Shown here: piece after piece, positions 27,117 to 35,842 of the stretch
How positions within the stretch are numbered: the first letter of the stretch is position 1
Layout: each line of letters opens with the position of its first letter
Assembly: GCF_000508085.1 (NCBI RefSeq)
Contig: NZ_KI669560.1
Span: 1,322,464-1,386,463 of the forward strand
Source of the DNA: Sediminibacterium sp. C3
GTDB lineage: Bacteria > Bacteroidota > Bacteroidia > Chitinophagales > Chitinophagaceae
Length of the DNA stretch: 64,000 nt
Direction: 5' to 3'
The notes under the pieces: model-generated
Databases searched by the model: none
The model's input: only the letters and a program-made list of their open reading frames with translations
What the model was told of the DNA's origin: nothing
Translations under genes and position numbers: made by a program

Positions 27117-28988
27117 ATGCCTGTTTGTGCCTTGAATAATATGATTAGTGTGGGCTTGTTTTCCACGGCCAAACTGGATGAGATTGATGTAATTGCTGAT
27201 GAGTTCGACTATGCGCAAATAAAAGCAGCACTGAATTTCGGGTACCTTACCCGTAAAGCCTATGTTGCTTTTCTGGAGCGTTCAGGTTTTCCGCTGGTGG
27301 ATGTTCGTACCGAAGTATTAGATGAAAGCTTTGTGGAACAATGCGACCTGCTGCACCTGAACGCTTTTTTATATTTACCCATGCGGAACGATGGCAGAGG
27401 TAATTTACTGGTGGCTGCTGCCGACCCAATGGATGAAAGACTGCAAGGCTATCTGGAAATGAAGTTCAATACCAAAGTAAAATTGGTAGCTGCTTCGGAT
27501 TTGGATATTACCTGGATGGTACATAAGCTTAGAGGAGAATACTATGTAAAGGAATCTGTATTCAGCCTGATGCGTAAGGATCCCGATAGTTCGGGACTAA
27601 CTACTTTTACGGATGCACAATTGGTGTTTATTTTTGTTGCCATTGCTATTGCCTTTATTTTACTGACAATCAATTTTGTCAATAGTTTTATTTTCTTCAA
27701 CCTGTTCTTCAGTTTCGTCTTTTTATTTTCCATTGTATTTAAATTATATATTGCCTTAAAGGGCTCTAAGTACGAACTGGTAGAAGTGGTAACTAAGGAT
27801 GAAGTAAAAGCGGTTGACAATAGTACGCTTCCCGTATACACCATATTGCTGCCGGTTTATAAGGAGGATAAACTAATTCGTAAATTAATCTGGAACCTGA
27901 GAAGTCTGGATTATCCAAGAGGGAAACTAGACGTTAAACTATTAATTGAGGAAGATGATGATAAAACCCTGAACGCAGTTCGTAACCTCGATTTCCCGGC
28001 CAACTTTGAAACCATTGTGGTTCCATTCCACATGCCTAAAACCAAGCCCAAAGCTTGTAACTACGGTTTGTTCTTTTGTAAGGGAACTTATTTAACCATC
28101 TATGATGCAGAAGACGTTCCAGATTCTGACCAGTTGAAAAAGGTAGTGAGTTTGTTCAGAAAACTTCCTAAAGATTATGTGGTGTTGCAGGGAGCACTTA
28201 ATTATTTTAATAAGAATGAGAACCTGTTAACCCGCATGTTTACTTTAGAATATTCTTATTGGTTCGATTATATGTTACCTGGTCTTCAGTCACTGGATGT
28301 GCCCATTCCTTTAGGAGGCACTTCCAATCACTTTAAACTGGACAAGCTAAAAGAACTGGGTGGTTGGGATCCGTTCAATGTTACGGAAGACGCCGATTTG
28401 GGAGTGCGGGTATTTGAAAAGAGATACAAGGTAGGGGTAGTAAACAGTACTACACTGGAAGAAGCCAACAACGAACCCTTTAACTGGATTCGTCAGCGTT
28501 CCCGCTGGATCAAGGGATATATGCAAACCCTGCTGGTGCATATGCGCAATCCTCCAAAACTGGTTGGTAAAATTGGATGGAGGGGATTTTTCGGATTCAA
28601 CTTCTTCGTTGGATTTACTCCGATTACCTTTTTATTGTATCCGGTGTTGTTGGGCTTTTATATTGTTTATCTGGTTTTTGATTTGCAAACCGTTCGTGTG
28701 CTGTTCCCGGACTGGGTATTGTATATATCCATTTTTAACTTTGTGGCGGGTAATACGCTCATGATTTATGTTAATATGCTGGCGGTTTTTAAACGCAGAT
28801 TTTATGAGTTGATTTTGTTTGCGCTGGTGAATCCTTTCTACTGGTTAATGCATTCCATTGCAGCCTATAAGGGATTGTGGCAGCTGATTTATAAACCCTT
28901 TTATTGGGAAAAGACCAATCACGGGTTAACCAAAGTTTCACATTCTTCCGCTGCAGCATCAGTGGTAGGCAATGCCAAAGAAAATTAA
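27117..28988 (+). CDS. family-2 glycosyltransferase with N-terminal GspE/MshE-type domain
   Basis: A 623-residue processive-type membrane glycosyltransferase. Residues 30-145 or so resemble the N-terminal domain of type II secretion/type IV pilus ATPases (PF05157): FPLVDVRTEVLDESFVEQ, LPMRNDGRGNLLVAAADPMD, KVKLVAASDLDI. Two helices follow (about 165-215), then the GT2 domain with YTILLPVYKED, the metal-binding DAED of IYDAEDVPD, the catalytic TED in VTEDADLGVRV and QRSRW in WIRQRSRWIKGYMQT. More helices follow at the C-terminus. No PilZ domain is present, unlike BcsA. It is probably the catalytic partner of the BcsB-like protein. A domain of this type is known from NfrB-like transferases. Its stop overlaps the next gene by one base. 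Confidence 0.86.
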   Translation: MPVCALNNMISVGLFSTAKLDEIDVIADEFDYAQIKAALNFGYLTRKAYVAFLERSGFPLVDVRTEVLDESFVEQCDLLHLNAFLYLPMRNDGRGNLLVAAADPMDERLQGYLEMKFNTKVKLVAASDLDITWMVHKLRGEYYVKESVFSLMRKDPDSSGLTTFTDAQLVFIFVAIAIAFILLTINFVNSFIFFNLFFSFVFLFSIVFKLYIALKGSKYELVEVVTKDEVKAVDNSTLPVYTILLPVYKEDKLIRKLIWNLRSLDYPRGKLDVKLLIEEDDDKTLNAVRNLDFPANFETIVVPFHMPKTKPKACNYGLFFCKGTYLTIYDAEDVPDSDQLKKVVSLFRKLPKDYVVLQGALNYFNKNENLLTRMFTLEYSYWFDYMLPGLQSLDVPIPLGGTSNHFKLDKLKELGGWDPFNVTEDADLGVRVFEKRYKVGVVNSTTLEEANNEPFNWIRQRSRWIKGYMQTLLVHMRNPPKLVGKIGWRGFFGFNFFVGFTPITFLLYPVLLGFYIVYLVFDLQTVRVLFPDWVLYISIFNFVAGNTLMIYVNMLAVFKRRFYELILFALVNPFYWLMHSIAAYKGLWQLIYKPFYWEKTNHGLTKVSHSSAAASVVGNAKEN

Positions 28989-30556
28989 TGAAGTTCAGTA
29001 GTCAACAAATACGTATCATTTCATTGCTGCTGGTCATTTATTATGTGATCCTGGCCTGGCTGTTCAATAGAATTGGGTTTGAACACTCAGAACGATTGTT
29101 CTATGCAGAAAAATTAAAGTTGCTTTTTGAATACAGCGAGAATACCCTGTTAACACTTGGTACTACTTTTCCTACTACCTCATTTTTAATCAATATTATT
29201 TTTACGCCCTTCGGATATTTATTTGCACCGGTTGCTTCTTCCATTGTACTAATGTCTTTTCTATTTTTCTTTATGGCAAAAGACATTAATAGTTCTGAAT
29301 TGCCTGCCCGTACTTTAATGTTGGCCTTGCTGGCTTTGTTCTTGATACATCCCCAGTTTATTTTTGCTGCCACTAGTGGAAGGAATATCGCAGCCATCAT
29401 GCTTTTTGCTTACATGTTGTTCCGGAGTTTGTTCTTTTACTATAAAAACCAAACAACCTACTACCTGTCACTGGCCAGCTTGTATTTAGGCGCATTGATA
29501 TTTTCTGAAGTAAAATTTCTCTGGTTGATTTTGGGTTTCCTTCCCTTTGTTGTTTTGGTAAGTATTGAGGGGATTAAAACCGCCAAGGGAGAACCTGTGG
29601 TGTTTCAATATTTTCAGGCGCTGAACAATCGCTCACTTCGTCGTAAACTGGTAAACCGAACAGTTTCTTTGTATTTTATTTTGTATCTGTTGCCGCTGGC
29701 TGCTATTTTCCTTTTCCGCGTTCTGAATCAGTCACATGCGGGTGATCCAACCTATTTTTTAAGTTCTCAGTATTCTAACTGGAGGGTTACCGGTGTATCA
29801 ACCATTACCAATATTTTGGAAAGGGGATCTGGTGCCAACCTGAATAAGCAGACTCAAATTATTTTTCCTTTGTTCACTATTTTTCTGGCTCCCATTTTTA
29901 TTTCAGCCTTGTTGTTGTTTAAGGGCAAATTATATGAATTATTAACGCTTTTTACGCCATTGATTTTTCTGTCAATCATTCTGATTGATATTCAGTATTA
30001 TTTAACGGTGGAGTATTATATACTGTTGCCTGTTATGGCTTTTGTGGCTTTCAATTTTGCCAGTCAGGTCAAACTCAATCGATTCATGTCTTCTATCATT
30101 ATTACGGCAGGGACATTTCTTACTTTACTAGGGGGCTATTATTATTTTAGTGAAACTTCCGATTTTGAAGAACAAAGATTTGTAAGAATGGTAAAGGAAA
30201 CCAACAAATGGTTTTCGCCCAAAAAAGATTCAGAAGAGAAACAGATAGCCGATTATATTGCTTCCGTTAAATCGCCGTCAAGACCTGTTTTAATTGACGA
30301 TGCTGCAGCTTATGGAGTGGTTGCCTATCTGCCTACCTTAGACGGACTGGTGATGCCTTTGCAAAAGAATTTCATTACGGTAATTGAAAATCCTGTCTTG
30401 TCAGTGGAATACATTCTAATTGCGAAACGACACAATCTCAAACACAATTACACGGCAATGAATGCTTACAATATGTTTGTAATGAAAGAACGGTTGAAAC
30501 TGAGGTCCAACCGTGTCTTTGAAACAGAAAACTGGATTGTTTATTCTATTCGCTAA
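28988..30556 (+). CDS. polytopic membrane protein of the polysaccharide locus
   Basis: A 522-residue protein with a dozen or so hydrophobic helices, starting IISLLLVIYYVILAWLF, and a final soluble domain of about 120 residues (from EEQRFVRMVKETNKWFSP). The layout, with an early extracytoplasmic loop (RIGFEHSERLFYAEKLKLL) and a C-terminal soluble part, resembles GT-C glycosyltransferases or polymer-modifying membrane enzymes, but no diagnostic motif is visible and I do not assign a function. ATG 28988 overlaps the stop of the glycosyltransferase (TAATG), so the two are probably coupled. An in-frame upstream start at 28904 would overlap the preceding gene by 85 bases and is less likely. Confidence 0.75.
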   Translation: MKFSSQQIRIISLLLVIYYVILAWLFNRIGFEHSERLFYAEKLKLLFEYSENTLLTLGTTFPTTSFLINIIFTPFGYLFAPVASSIVLMSFLFFFMAKDINSSELPARTLMLALLALFLIHPQFIFAATSGRNIAAIMLFAYMLFRSLFFYYKNQTTYYLSLASLYLGALIFSEVKFLWLILGFLPFVVLVSIEGIKTAKGEPVVFQYFQALNNRSLRRKLVNRTVSLYFILYLLPLAAIFLFRVLNQSHAGDPTYFLSSQYSNWRVTGVSTITNILERGSGANLNKQTQIIFPLFTIFLAPIFISALLLFKGKLYELLTLFTPLIFLSIILIDIQYYLTVEYYILLPVMAFVAFNFASQVKLNRFMSSIIITAGTFLTLLGGYYYFSETSDFEEQRFVRMVKETNKWFSPKKDSEEKQIADYIASVKSPSRPVLIDDAAAYGVVAYLPTLDGLVMPLQKNFITVIENPVLSVEYILIAKRHNLKHNYTAMNAYNMFVMKERLKLRSNRVFETENWIVYSIR

Positions 30557-30583
30557 GCCGTTTTTATTACTGCTATACTTTGA

Positions 30584-32959
30584 TTAATTCCTAATAGGTC
30601 TGCCACTTTTCAATACACTCTGAATTCTTTCGAGTGATTTCTTTTCGCCACACAAACTTAAGAAAGCTTCTCTTTCTAAATCTAGCAGGTATTGTTCGCT
30701 TACCAGTGTTTGCGCACTTAAGTCCCCGCCACACATAACATACGCTAATTTGCGCGCCACTAAAGCATCGTGATCGGTTGCATATCCACCTCTCCACATA
30801 CCATTGATACCGGCCAACATGGCTCCCAGACCGGATTTTCCCAATACTTTAATATCGGTTCTTTGTACCGGAATATTGTATCCTGCTTCGTGTAATTCCA
30901 AAACAGATTTTTTGGCTTCTGCAATTCTTCTGCCTATATTCATCACCACTTCGTCCTGACCTTGTCTTAGGATGCCCATTTCAAAAGCTTCCTGTGCAGA
31001 GGTAGCCACTTTGGCTGTTGCAATGGAGAAGAATCTTTTCTTTAATGTATTGGTCTCTGGTTCGTCTTCGTGTAATTCGTCGCTGGCTCTTAATGCAAAC
31101 TCTTTGGTTCCGCCGCCGCCAGGAATTAAACCAACCCCTAATTCAACTAAACCTATATAAGTTTCTGCTGCTGCACAAACCTTGTCTGCGTGTAAATTCA
31201 TTTCGCAACCACCACCTAAAGTAAGTCCATGCGGAGCCGTAACAACCGGTACGCTGGAATAACGCAAACGCATCATGGAGTTCTGGAACATGCGGATGGC
31301 CATATCCAGTTCATCGTATTCCTGCTCAATGGCCAGCATAAAGATCATGCCTACATTGGCACCTGCACTAAAGTTGGGGCCTTCATTGGCAATAACCAAT
31401 CCTTTAAAACTTTCTTCTGCTTTGCTGATGGCTTTGTTAACTCCTTCCAGTACTTCGCCACCCATGCTGTTCATCTTGGTGCTCCATTCTAATCCTGCTA
31501 CACCATCTCCAATATCGTACATTCGGCAGGCACTGTTCTTCCAAATAAGTTTATCACTGTGGTTCTTAAGAATCAGGAAGGACTCTCCACCTGGAATGGC
31601 TTTATAGGTTTTGCTGGCTACATCATAACATAGGCGTTTCCCGTTTTCTACTTTGTAGAAATGGGTGGCACCTGTTGCCAACATTTCTGTAACCCAGGGT
31701 GCTACGCTATAACCCTTGGCCTGCATGGCTTCTACGGTCTTGCTCACCCCAACAGTATCCCAGGATTCAAAAGCTCCGATCTCCCATCCAAAGCCCGCCA
31801 TCATGGCATCGTCTACGCGATACAATTCATCACTGATTTCTGGAATTCTGTAAGAGATATAAGAGAACAGAGAAAAATGAAATGCTCTGTAAAACTCGCC
31901 TGCTTTATCCGGAGCAGCACTTAACATTTTTATTCTTTGCTTTAAATCTTCAACAGGCTTGGCTGCCTCCAGGCTTGCGAATTTGGGTTTTGTTCTTGCC
32001 CCATATTCCATGGTTTGCAAGTTGAGTGTTAAAATTTCCTTGCCCGCTGCTGACTTGGTTTTCTTGAAAAATCCCTGACCGGTTTTATCGCCCAGCCAAT
32101 TATTGGACGTTATTTTTTCTAACCAGGAAGGAATGGTAAATATAGATTTGGCTTCGTCTGCAGGACAATTGTCTGCAACGCCTTTGGCCACTTTTACCAA
32201 TGTATCTATCCCTACTACATCCGCGGTTCTGAATGTAGCAGACTTGGGTCTTCCGATAATAGGTCCGGTCAATGCATCAATTTCATCTATGGTTAAACCC
32301 TGTTTCTCCATAATATGGAAAATGCTCATGATGCTGAACACCCCAATTCTATTGGCAATAAAGGCTGGTGTATCCTTACACAAAACCGTGGTTTTGCCCA
32401 GATGTACATCACCGTAGTGCATTAAGAAATCTACTACTTCAGGATCAGTAAAAGGAGTAGGAATAATTTCCAGTAATCTTAAATAGCGCGGAGGATTAAA
32501 GAAATGCGTTCCGCAGAAATGCTTTTTAAAATCATCTGATCTGCCTTCCGCCATCATATGAATGGGAATGCCTGAAGTATTGGAAGTGATAAGAGTTCCT
32601 GGCTTTCTGAATTTTTCTACTTTTTCATAAATCAATTGCTTAATGTCAAGTCTTTCTACCACCACTTCAATAATCCAGTCGCAACTAGCAATATCTTTCA
32701 GGTTATCATCAAAGTTGCCCGTCTTGATTCGGTTTACCACAGACTTGGTAAACACAGGAGAGGGATTACTCTTTACAGCCGCTGCCAATGCATCATTTAC
32801 CAGCTTGTTTCTTTCTGCTGGTTTAGTGCTTTCTGCTGCCACTGCAGGAACCATGTCCAGCAATAATACAGGCAGTCCTATTCCTGCGAAATGACAGGCA
32901 ATTCTGGATCCCATTACACCACTTCCGAGTACGGCAACTTTTTTGATAGAACGTTTCAT
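30584..32959 (-). CDS. fadN: 3-hydroxyacyl-CoA dehydrogenase / enoyl-CoA hydratase fusion
   Basis: A 791-residue bifunctional beta-oxidation enzyme. Domain order is NAD-binding 3-hydroxyacyl-CoA dehydrogenase first (VAVLGSGVMGSRIACHFAGIG, TSNTSGIPI, CGTHFFNPPRYLRLLEII, KDTPAFIANRIGVF), then the dehydrogenase C-terminal domain, then an enoyl-CoA hydratase/crotonase domain (FSAGANVGMIFML, VTAPHGLTLGGGCEMNLHAD, ELGVGLIPGGGGTKE). This order and length match B. subtilis FadN (YusL) rather than E. coli FadB, whose hydratase is N-terminal. No thiolase or acyl-CoA dehydrogenase gene is adjacent, though partners may lie elsewhere. It is the last minus-strand gene before a 448-base interval. Confidence 0.92.
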   Translation of the reverse strand: MKRSIKKVAVLGSGVMGSRIACHFAGIGLPVLLLDMVPAVAAESTKPAERNKLVNDALAAAVKSNPSPVFTKSVVNRIKTGNFDDNLKDIASCDWIIEVVVERLDIKQLIYEKVEKFRKPGTLITSNTSGIPIHMMAEGRSDDFKKHFCGTHFFNPPRYLRLLEIIPTPFTDPEVVDFLMHYGDVHLGKTTVLCKDTPAFIANRIGVFSIMSIFHIMEKQGLTIDEIDALTGPIIGRPKSATFRTADVVGIDTLVKVAKGVADNCPADEAKSIFTIPSWLEKITSNNWLGDKTGQGFFKKTKSAAGKEILTLNLQTMEYGARTKPKFASLEAAKPVEDLKQRIKMLSAAPDKAGEFYRAFHFSLFSYISYRIPEISDELYRVDDAMMAGFGWEIGAFESWDTVGVSKTVEAMQAKGYSVAPWVTEMLATGATHFYKVENGKRLCYDVASKTYKAIPGGESFLILKNHSDKLIWKNSACRMYDIGDGVAGLEWSTKMNSMGGEVLEGVNKAISKAEESFKGLVIANEGPNFSAGANVGMIFMLAIEQEYDELDMAIRMFQNSMMRLRYSSVPVVTAPHGLTLGGGCEMNLHADKVCAAAETYIGLVELGVGLIPGGGGTKEFALRASDELHEDEPETNTLKKRFFSIATAKVATSAQEAFEMGILRQGQDEVVMNIGRRIAEAKKSVLELHEAGYNIPVQRTDIKVLGKSGLGAMLAGINGMWRGGYATDHDALVARKLAYVMCGGDLSAQTLVSEQYLLDLEREAFLSLCGEKKSLERIQSVLKSGRPIRN

Positions 32960-33080
32960 TGTTGAAATATTTATGGCGAAATTAGTTAGTTATGCAACTA
33001 TTTTCGAAGATAAGGTAAATTTTAACCGAAGGGACTTTAATAGGAAAAAAAATATCGTTAAAGCCTGTGACCCTTATGAG

Positions 33081-33122
33081 CAAAAAAAATATCAAATCTT
33101 TCGGTCTGAAAAATTTGATATT
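33081..33122 (-). terminator. rho-independent terminator, minus strand
   Basis: A perfect 10-base inverted repeat (AATATCAAAT at 33088-33097, ATTTGATATT at 33113-33122) with a 15-base loop. Read on the minus strand it is followed by a run of eight T. It lies 23 bases after the micro-ORF at 33146-33226, so it would end that short transcript before it reaches fadN. Confidence 0.6.
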
Positions 33123-33145
33123 AATACGCTGGTTTCTTTTAGAAT

Positions 33146-33226
33146 TTACTCTTCTGATACGGCGGCACCTTTGTAAGCAAAATACAAGCAAACAAGGTAA
33201 ACCGCTAATAGTACGTATACTAGCAT
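33146..33226 (-). CDS. candidate 26-residue membrane micro-protein
   Basis: In the 448-base interval between fadN and gatC a minus-strand ATG opens a 26-codon frame beginning MLVYVLLAVYLVCLYFAYKG and ending in an acidic tail (SEE). Residues 2-18 form one strongly hydrophobic segment, so it would be a single-pass membrane peptide. The frame is followed by an apparent terminator, which favours a real short transcript. There is no clear ribosome-binding site, but these are weak in Bacteroidota anyway. I do not recognise the family. Small subunits of membrane complexes have this shape. The rest of the interval, including 33227-33407, is AT-rich and holds nothing else I can name. Confidence 0.45.
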   Translation of the reverse strand: MLVYVLLAVYLVCLYFAYKGAAVSEE

Positions 33227-33407
33227 AATCGGGGGGATTTTGATTACTAATTTATATAGAATTTCTATTCAAAATGAAAATTTATTGTTAACATCTGTGG
33301 AAAATGGTAAAAATGTTAAACAAACGATTTATAGACCGCTGTTTGGGGAATTTTACCACTCAAAACTTTGCAATCGGCTTTCATTGGGTTACACGTATTT
33401 TTGAAGA

Positions 33408-33695
33408 ATGGAGATTAATGCAAAAACCATTGCCCATTTGGCCAACCTGAGCAGGTTGCATATTGCCGATTCGCAGATGGAGCAATACCAGCAAGACCTT
33501 CAGAAGATGGTGGCTTTCATTGAACAACTAAACAAGCTGAATACCGAAGGGGTTGCTCCGCTTAGAATGATGTCTGCTGCTGCTGAACAAAGAGAAGATA
33601 GGGTTCAGGGAAGTCTTTCTTTGGAAGAAGCCATGAACAACGCTCCTGCTTCGCATCCTCCTTATTTTACAGTACCCAAGGTTATTAATAAATAA
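33408..33695 (+). CDS. gatC: Asp-tRNA(Asn)/Glu-tRNA(Gln) amidotransferase subunit C
   Basis: GatC is the small subunit that holds GatA and GatB together in the enzyme that makes Gln-tRNA(Gln) or Asn-tRNA(Asn) by amidation. The 95-residue protein shows the family pattern: IAHLANLSRLHIADSQMEQY, LQKMVAFIEQLNKLNTEGV, LRxD-like REDRV and the C-terminal YFTVPKVI. gatA and gatB are not in the window, as is common. A -7-like TATTTTTG at 33396-33403 lies directly before the start but has no well-spaced -33 partner. The ATPase gene follows after 9 bases. Confidence 0.93.
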   Translation: MEINAKTIAHLANLSRLHIADSQMEQYQQDLQKMVAFIEQLNKLNTEGVAPLRMMSAAAEQREDRVQGSLSLEEAMNNAPASHPPYFTVPKVINK

Positions 33696-33704
33696 TTGCA
33701 GCTT

Positions 33705-34397
33705 ATGTCTACCGAATCTATCATACATCTGGAAGGAATTGAAAAAAGTTATTTCATGGGCAATCAGGCCATTCCTGTTTTAAAAGGAATTAACCTGGAT
33801 ATTTTTAAGAATGAATACGTTGCACTCATGGGACCTTCCGGTAGTGGTAAAAGTACCCTGATGAATATTCTGGGATGTTTGGATTCTCCAACAGGAGGCA
33901 AGTATATCCTGAACGGGAAAGATGTAAGTAAAATGGCAGATGATGATTTGGCTGAAGTTAGAAATACAGAAATTGGTTTCGTGTTTCAGCAGTTCAACTT
34001 ATTGCCACGTTTAACAGCAGCCGAAAACGTAGCACTGCCGTTGATTTACGCAGGGGTGTCCAAAAAGGAAAGACATGAAAGAGCCATGGCGGCTTTGGAA
34101 AAAGTGGGCCTGGCTGAAAGATCTCATCACAAATCGAATGAGCTTAGCGGGGGACAAATTCAACGTGTGGCCATTGCACGCGCTTTGGTGAATAATCCCT
34201 CCATATTGTTAGCGGATGAACCTACTGGTAACCTTGACTCCAAAACATCTGTAGAAGTCATGCATATTTTTGGAAAACTGCAGGAAGCAGGAAATACAGT
34301 GGTATTGGTAACCCATGAAGAAGATATTGCTGCGTATGCCCGAAGAGTAGTAAGGCTTAGAGATGGATTGGTGGAGAGCGATACCACAAAATCGTAA
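33705..34397 (+). CDS. MacB/LolD-type ABC transporter ATPase
   Basis: A 230-residue ATPase of the MacB/LolD/FtsE group, which drive lipoprotein release or mechanotransmission exporters. Motifs: Walker [34 protein letters not shown] (Q loop), signature [15 protein letters not shown], Walker [16 protein letters not shown], and switch His in [13 protein letters not shown]. No permease gene is adjacent, so the partner must be elsewhere. ATG 33705 is chosen because the family starts [11 protein letters not shown] close behind it; an in-frame TTG lies 9 bases upstream. Probably co-transcribed with gatC. Confidence 0.92.
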   Translation: MSTESIIHLEGIEKSYFMGNQAIPVLKGINLDIFKNEYVALMGPSGSGKSTLMNILGCLDSPTGGKYILNGKDVSKMADDDLAEVRNTEIGFVFQQFNLLPRLTAAENVALPLIYAGVSKKERHERAMAALEKVGLAERSHHKSNELSGGQIQRVAIARALVNNPSILLADEPTGNLDSKTSVEVMHIFGKLQEAGNTVVLVTHEEDIAAYARRVVRLRDGLVESDTTKS

Positions 34398-34474
34398 CAT
34401 TGACAATTCTGCAAAATTGTATATTGCCGAACATTTGGGCATTTCCTTTGTAATCAATGCTCAGTGTACATATT

Positions 34475-35035
34475 ATGGCTATTAAGATTTATACAAAAAC
34501 CGGCGATCAGGGCAAGACTTCATTGATAGGGGGAACCAAAGTACCCAAAAGTCATATTAGAATTGATACATACGGAACCGTGGATGAATTGAATTCCTGG
34601 ATTGGAGTGGTGAGCGACCTTACCCCTGATGAACATATTAAAGTAGTGCTGAAAGAAATACAGGACCGTTTATTTACTGTTGGTTCTTCTCTGGCTTGTG
34701 ATCCGGAGAAAGAACCCTTAATGAAAATTCCTGACCTGAAAGAATCGGATATTGTTTTTCTGGAAAATGAAATTGACCAGATGAATGAAACCCTTCCGGC
34801 GATGAAATTCTTTGTATTGCCTGGCGGACATCCTGCCATATCCCAAACCCATGTGGCTCGTTGTGTTTGCAGAAGAGCAGAACGTTGCTGCGTAAACATG
34901 CAGGAGCAGGACATTTTTGTGGAACCCCTTGTAATAAAATACCTGAATAGATTAAGCGATTATTTATTCGTTTTGTCCAGATATATAGGACATCAGATGG
35001 GCGTAGCAGAAATTCCCTGGAAGCCGAGAGTTTAA
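34475..35035 (+). CDS. ATP:cob(I)alamin adenosyltransferase, PduO type
   Basis: A 186-residue adenosyltransferase that transfers the adenosyl group of ATP to cob(I)alamin to make coenzyme B12. The PduO-type motifs are intact: YTKTGDQGKTSLIGGTKVPK (ATP-binding loop), IDTYGTVDELNSWIG, GSSLACDPE, LPGGHPAISQTHVARCVCRRAER (nucleotide/cobalamin contacts) and YLNRLSDYLFVLSRY. ATG 34475 gives the family start IKIYTKTGD; an in-frame ATG 6 codons upstream is less likely. The protein supplies B12-dependent enzymes such as methylmalonyl-CoA mutase or ribonucleotide reductase. Confidence 0.94.
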   Translation: MAIKIYTKTGDQGKTSLIGGTKVPKSHIRIDTYGTVDELNSWIGVVSDLTPDEHIKVVLKEIQDRLFTVGSSLACDPEKEPLMKIPDLKESDIVFLENEIDQMNETLPAMKFFVLPGGHPAISQTHVARCVCRRAERCCVNMQEQDIFVEPLVIKYLNRLSDYLFVLSRYIGHQMGVAEIPWKPRV

Positions 35036-35078
35036 ACGTTTCTGCCCTTGATTTTTTAGGGGCCGCCTTTGGCTAAAT

Positions 35079-35735
35079 TTATTGTGGCAAGATTACCCCA
35101 TCCTTCATATGAAGTGTTCTATGGCTTAAGCCTGCCAGTTCTTCGTTGTGCGTTACAATTAAAAAGCTGGTACCCATTTCCCTGTTGATACGGGTAAACA
35201 ACTGGTGCAATTCCCTTGCATTGGTACTGTCCAGATTGCCCGTTGGCTCATCTGCAAATACAATCAGGGGCTCATTAATCAGAGCCCTGGCTACGGCCAC
35301 GCGCTGCTGTTCGCCCCCGGAGAGCTCATTGGGTTTGTGGTGGGTTCTATCCTTCAGTCCTAATAAATCGAGTAATTGAACTGCTCTTTCTTTTACAACT
35401 GCATTGTTTTTATTGGCAATCCAGCCCGGTATACTTACGTTTTCCAGGGCATCAAATTCAGGTAACAAATGGTGAAACTGGAAAATGAATCCCATGTTTT
35501 CATTTCTGAATTTAGCCAGGTCCCGGGTGTTCATACTGAGTAAATCCTGGTTATTCACCCGTATGCTTCCACTGTCCGGACGATCCAGGGTGCCCAGAAT
35601 ATGCAGCAATGTGCTCTTACCTGCCCCTGAAGAGCCAACAATGCTAACCATTTCCCCTTGGTTAATGGTAATATCCACCCCTTTTAAAACAGGAAGGGTT
35701 CCAAATTTTCTGGTAATAGCCGTGGCTTTCAGCAT
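35079..35735 (-). CDS. lolD: LolD-like lipoprotein-releasing ABC ATPase
   Basis: A 218-residue ATPase close to LolD, which powers the LolCDE complex that extracts outer-membrane lipoproteins. Motifs: Walker A GSSGAGKSTLLHILGTLD, GFIFQFHHLLPEFDALENV (the HHLLPEF form is typical of LolD), signature LSGGEQQRVAVARAL, Walker [16 protein letters not shown] and FLIVTHNEELA. ATG 35733-35735 is preferred because the family starts MLKATAI; an in-frame start lies 8 codons upstream. It is convergent with the adenosyltransferase gene; no permease is adjacent. Confidence 0.88.
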   Translation of the reverse strand: MLKATAITRKFGTLPVLKGVDITINQGEMVSIVGSSGAGKSTLLHILGTLDRPDSGSIRVNNQDLLSMNTRDLAKFRNENMGFIFQFHHLLPEFDALENVSIPGWIANKNNAVVKERAVQLLDLLGLKDRTHHKPNELSGGEQQRVAVARALINEPLIVFADEPTGNLDSTNARELHQLFTRINREMGTSFLIVTHNEELAGLSHRTLHMKDGVILPQ

Positions 35736-35794
35736 GTAATGGGCGTTTATATACTGCAAATTAACCTTTTCTGCAGAGATGGGTAAAACTCACA

Positions 35795-35825
35795 TTTGGT
35801 GGTATCGTTTATACGGTTACTTTTG
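35795..35825 (+). promoter_or_regulatory. Bacteroidota-type promoter of the DUF2795 gene
   Basis: TTTG (35795-35798), a 19-base spacer, then TACTTTTG (35818-35825): an exact match to the Bacteroidota primary sigma factor consensus TTTG / TAnnTTTG. The predicted transcription start is a few bases downstream, about 10 bases before the ATG at 35843. Confidence 0.75.
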
Positions 35826-35842
35826 CAAAAATAATCGAGACT

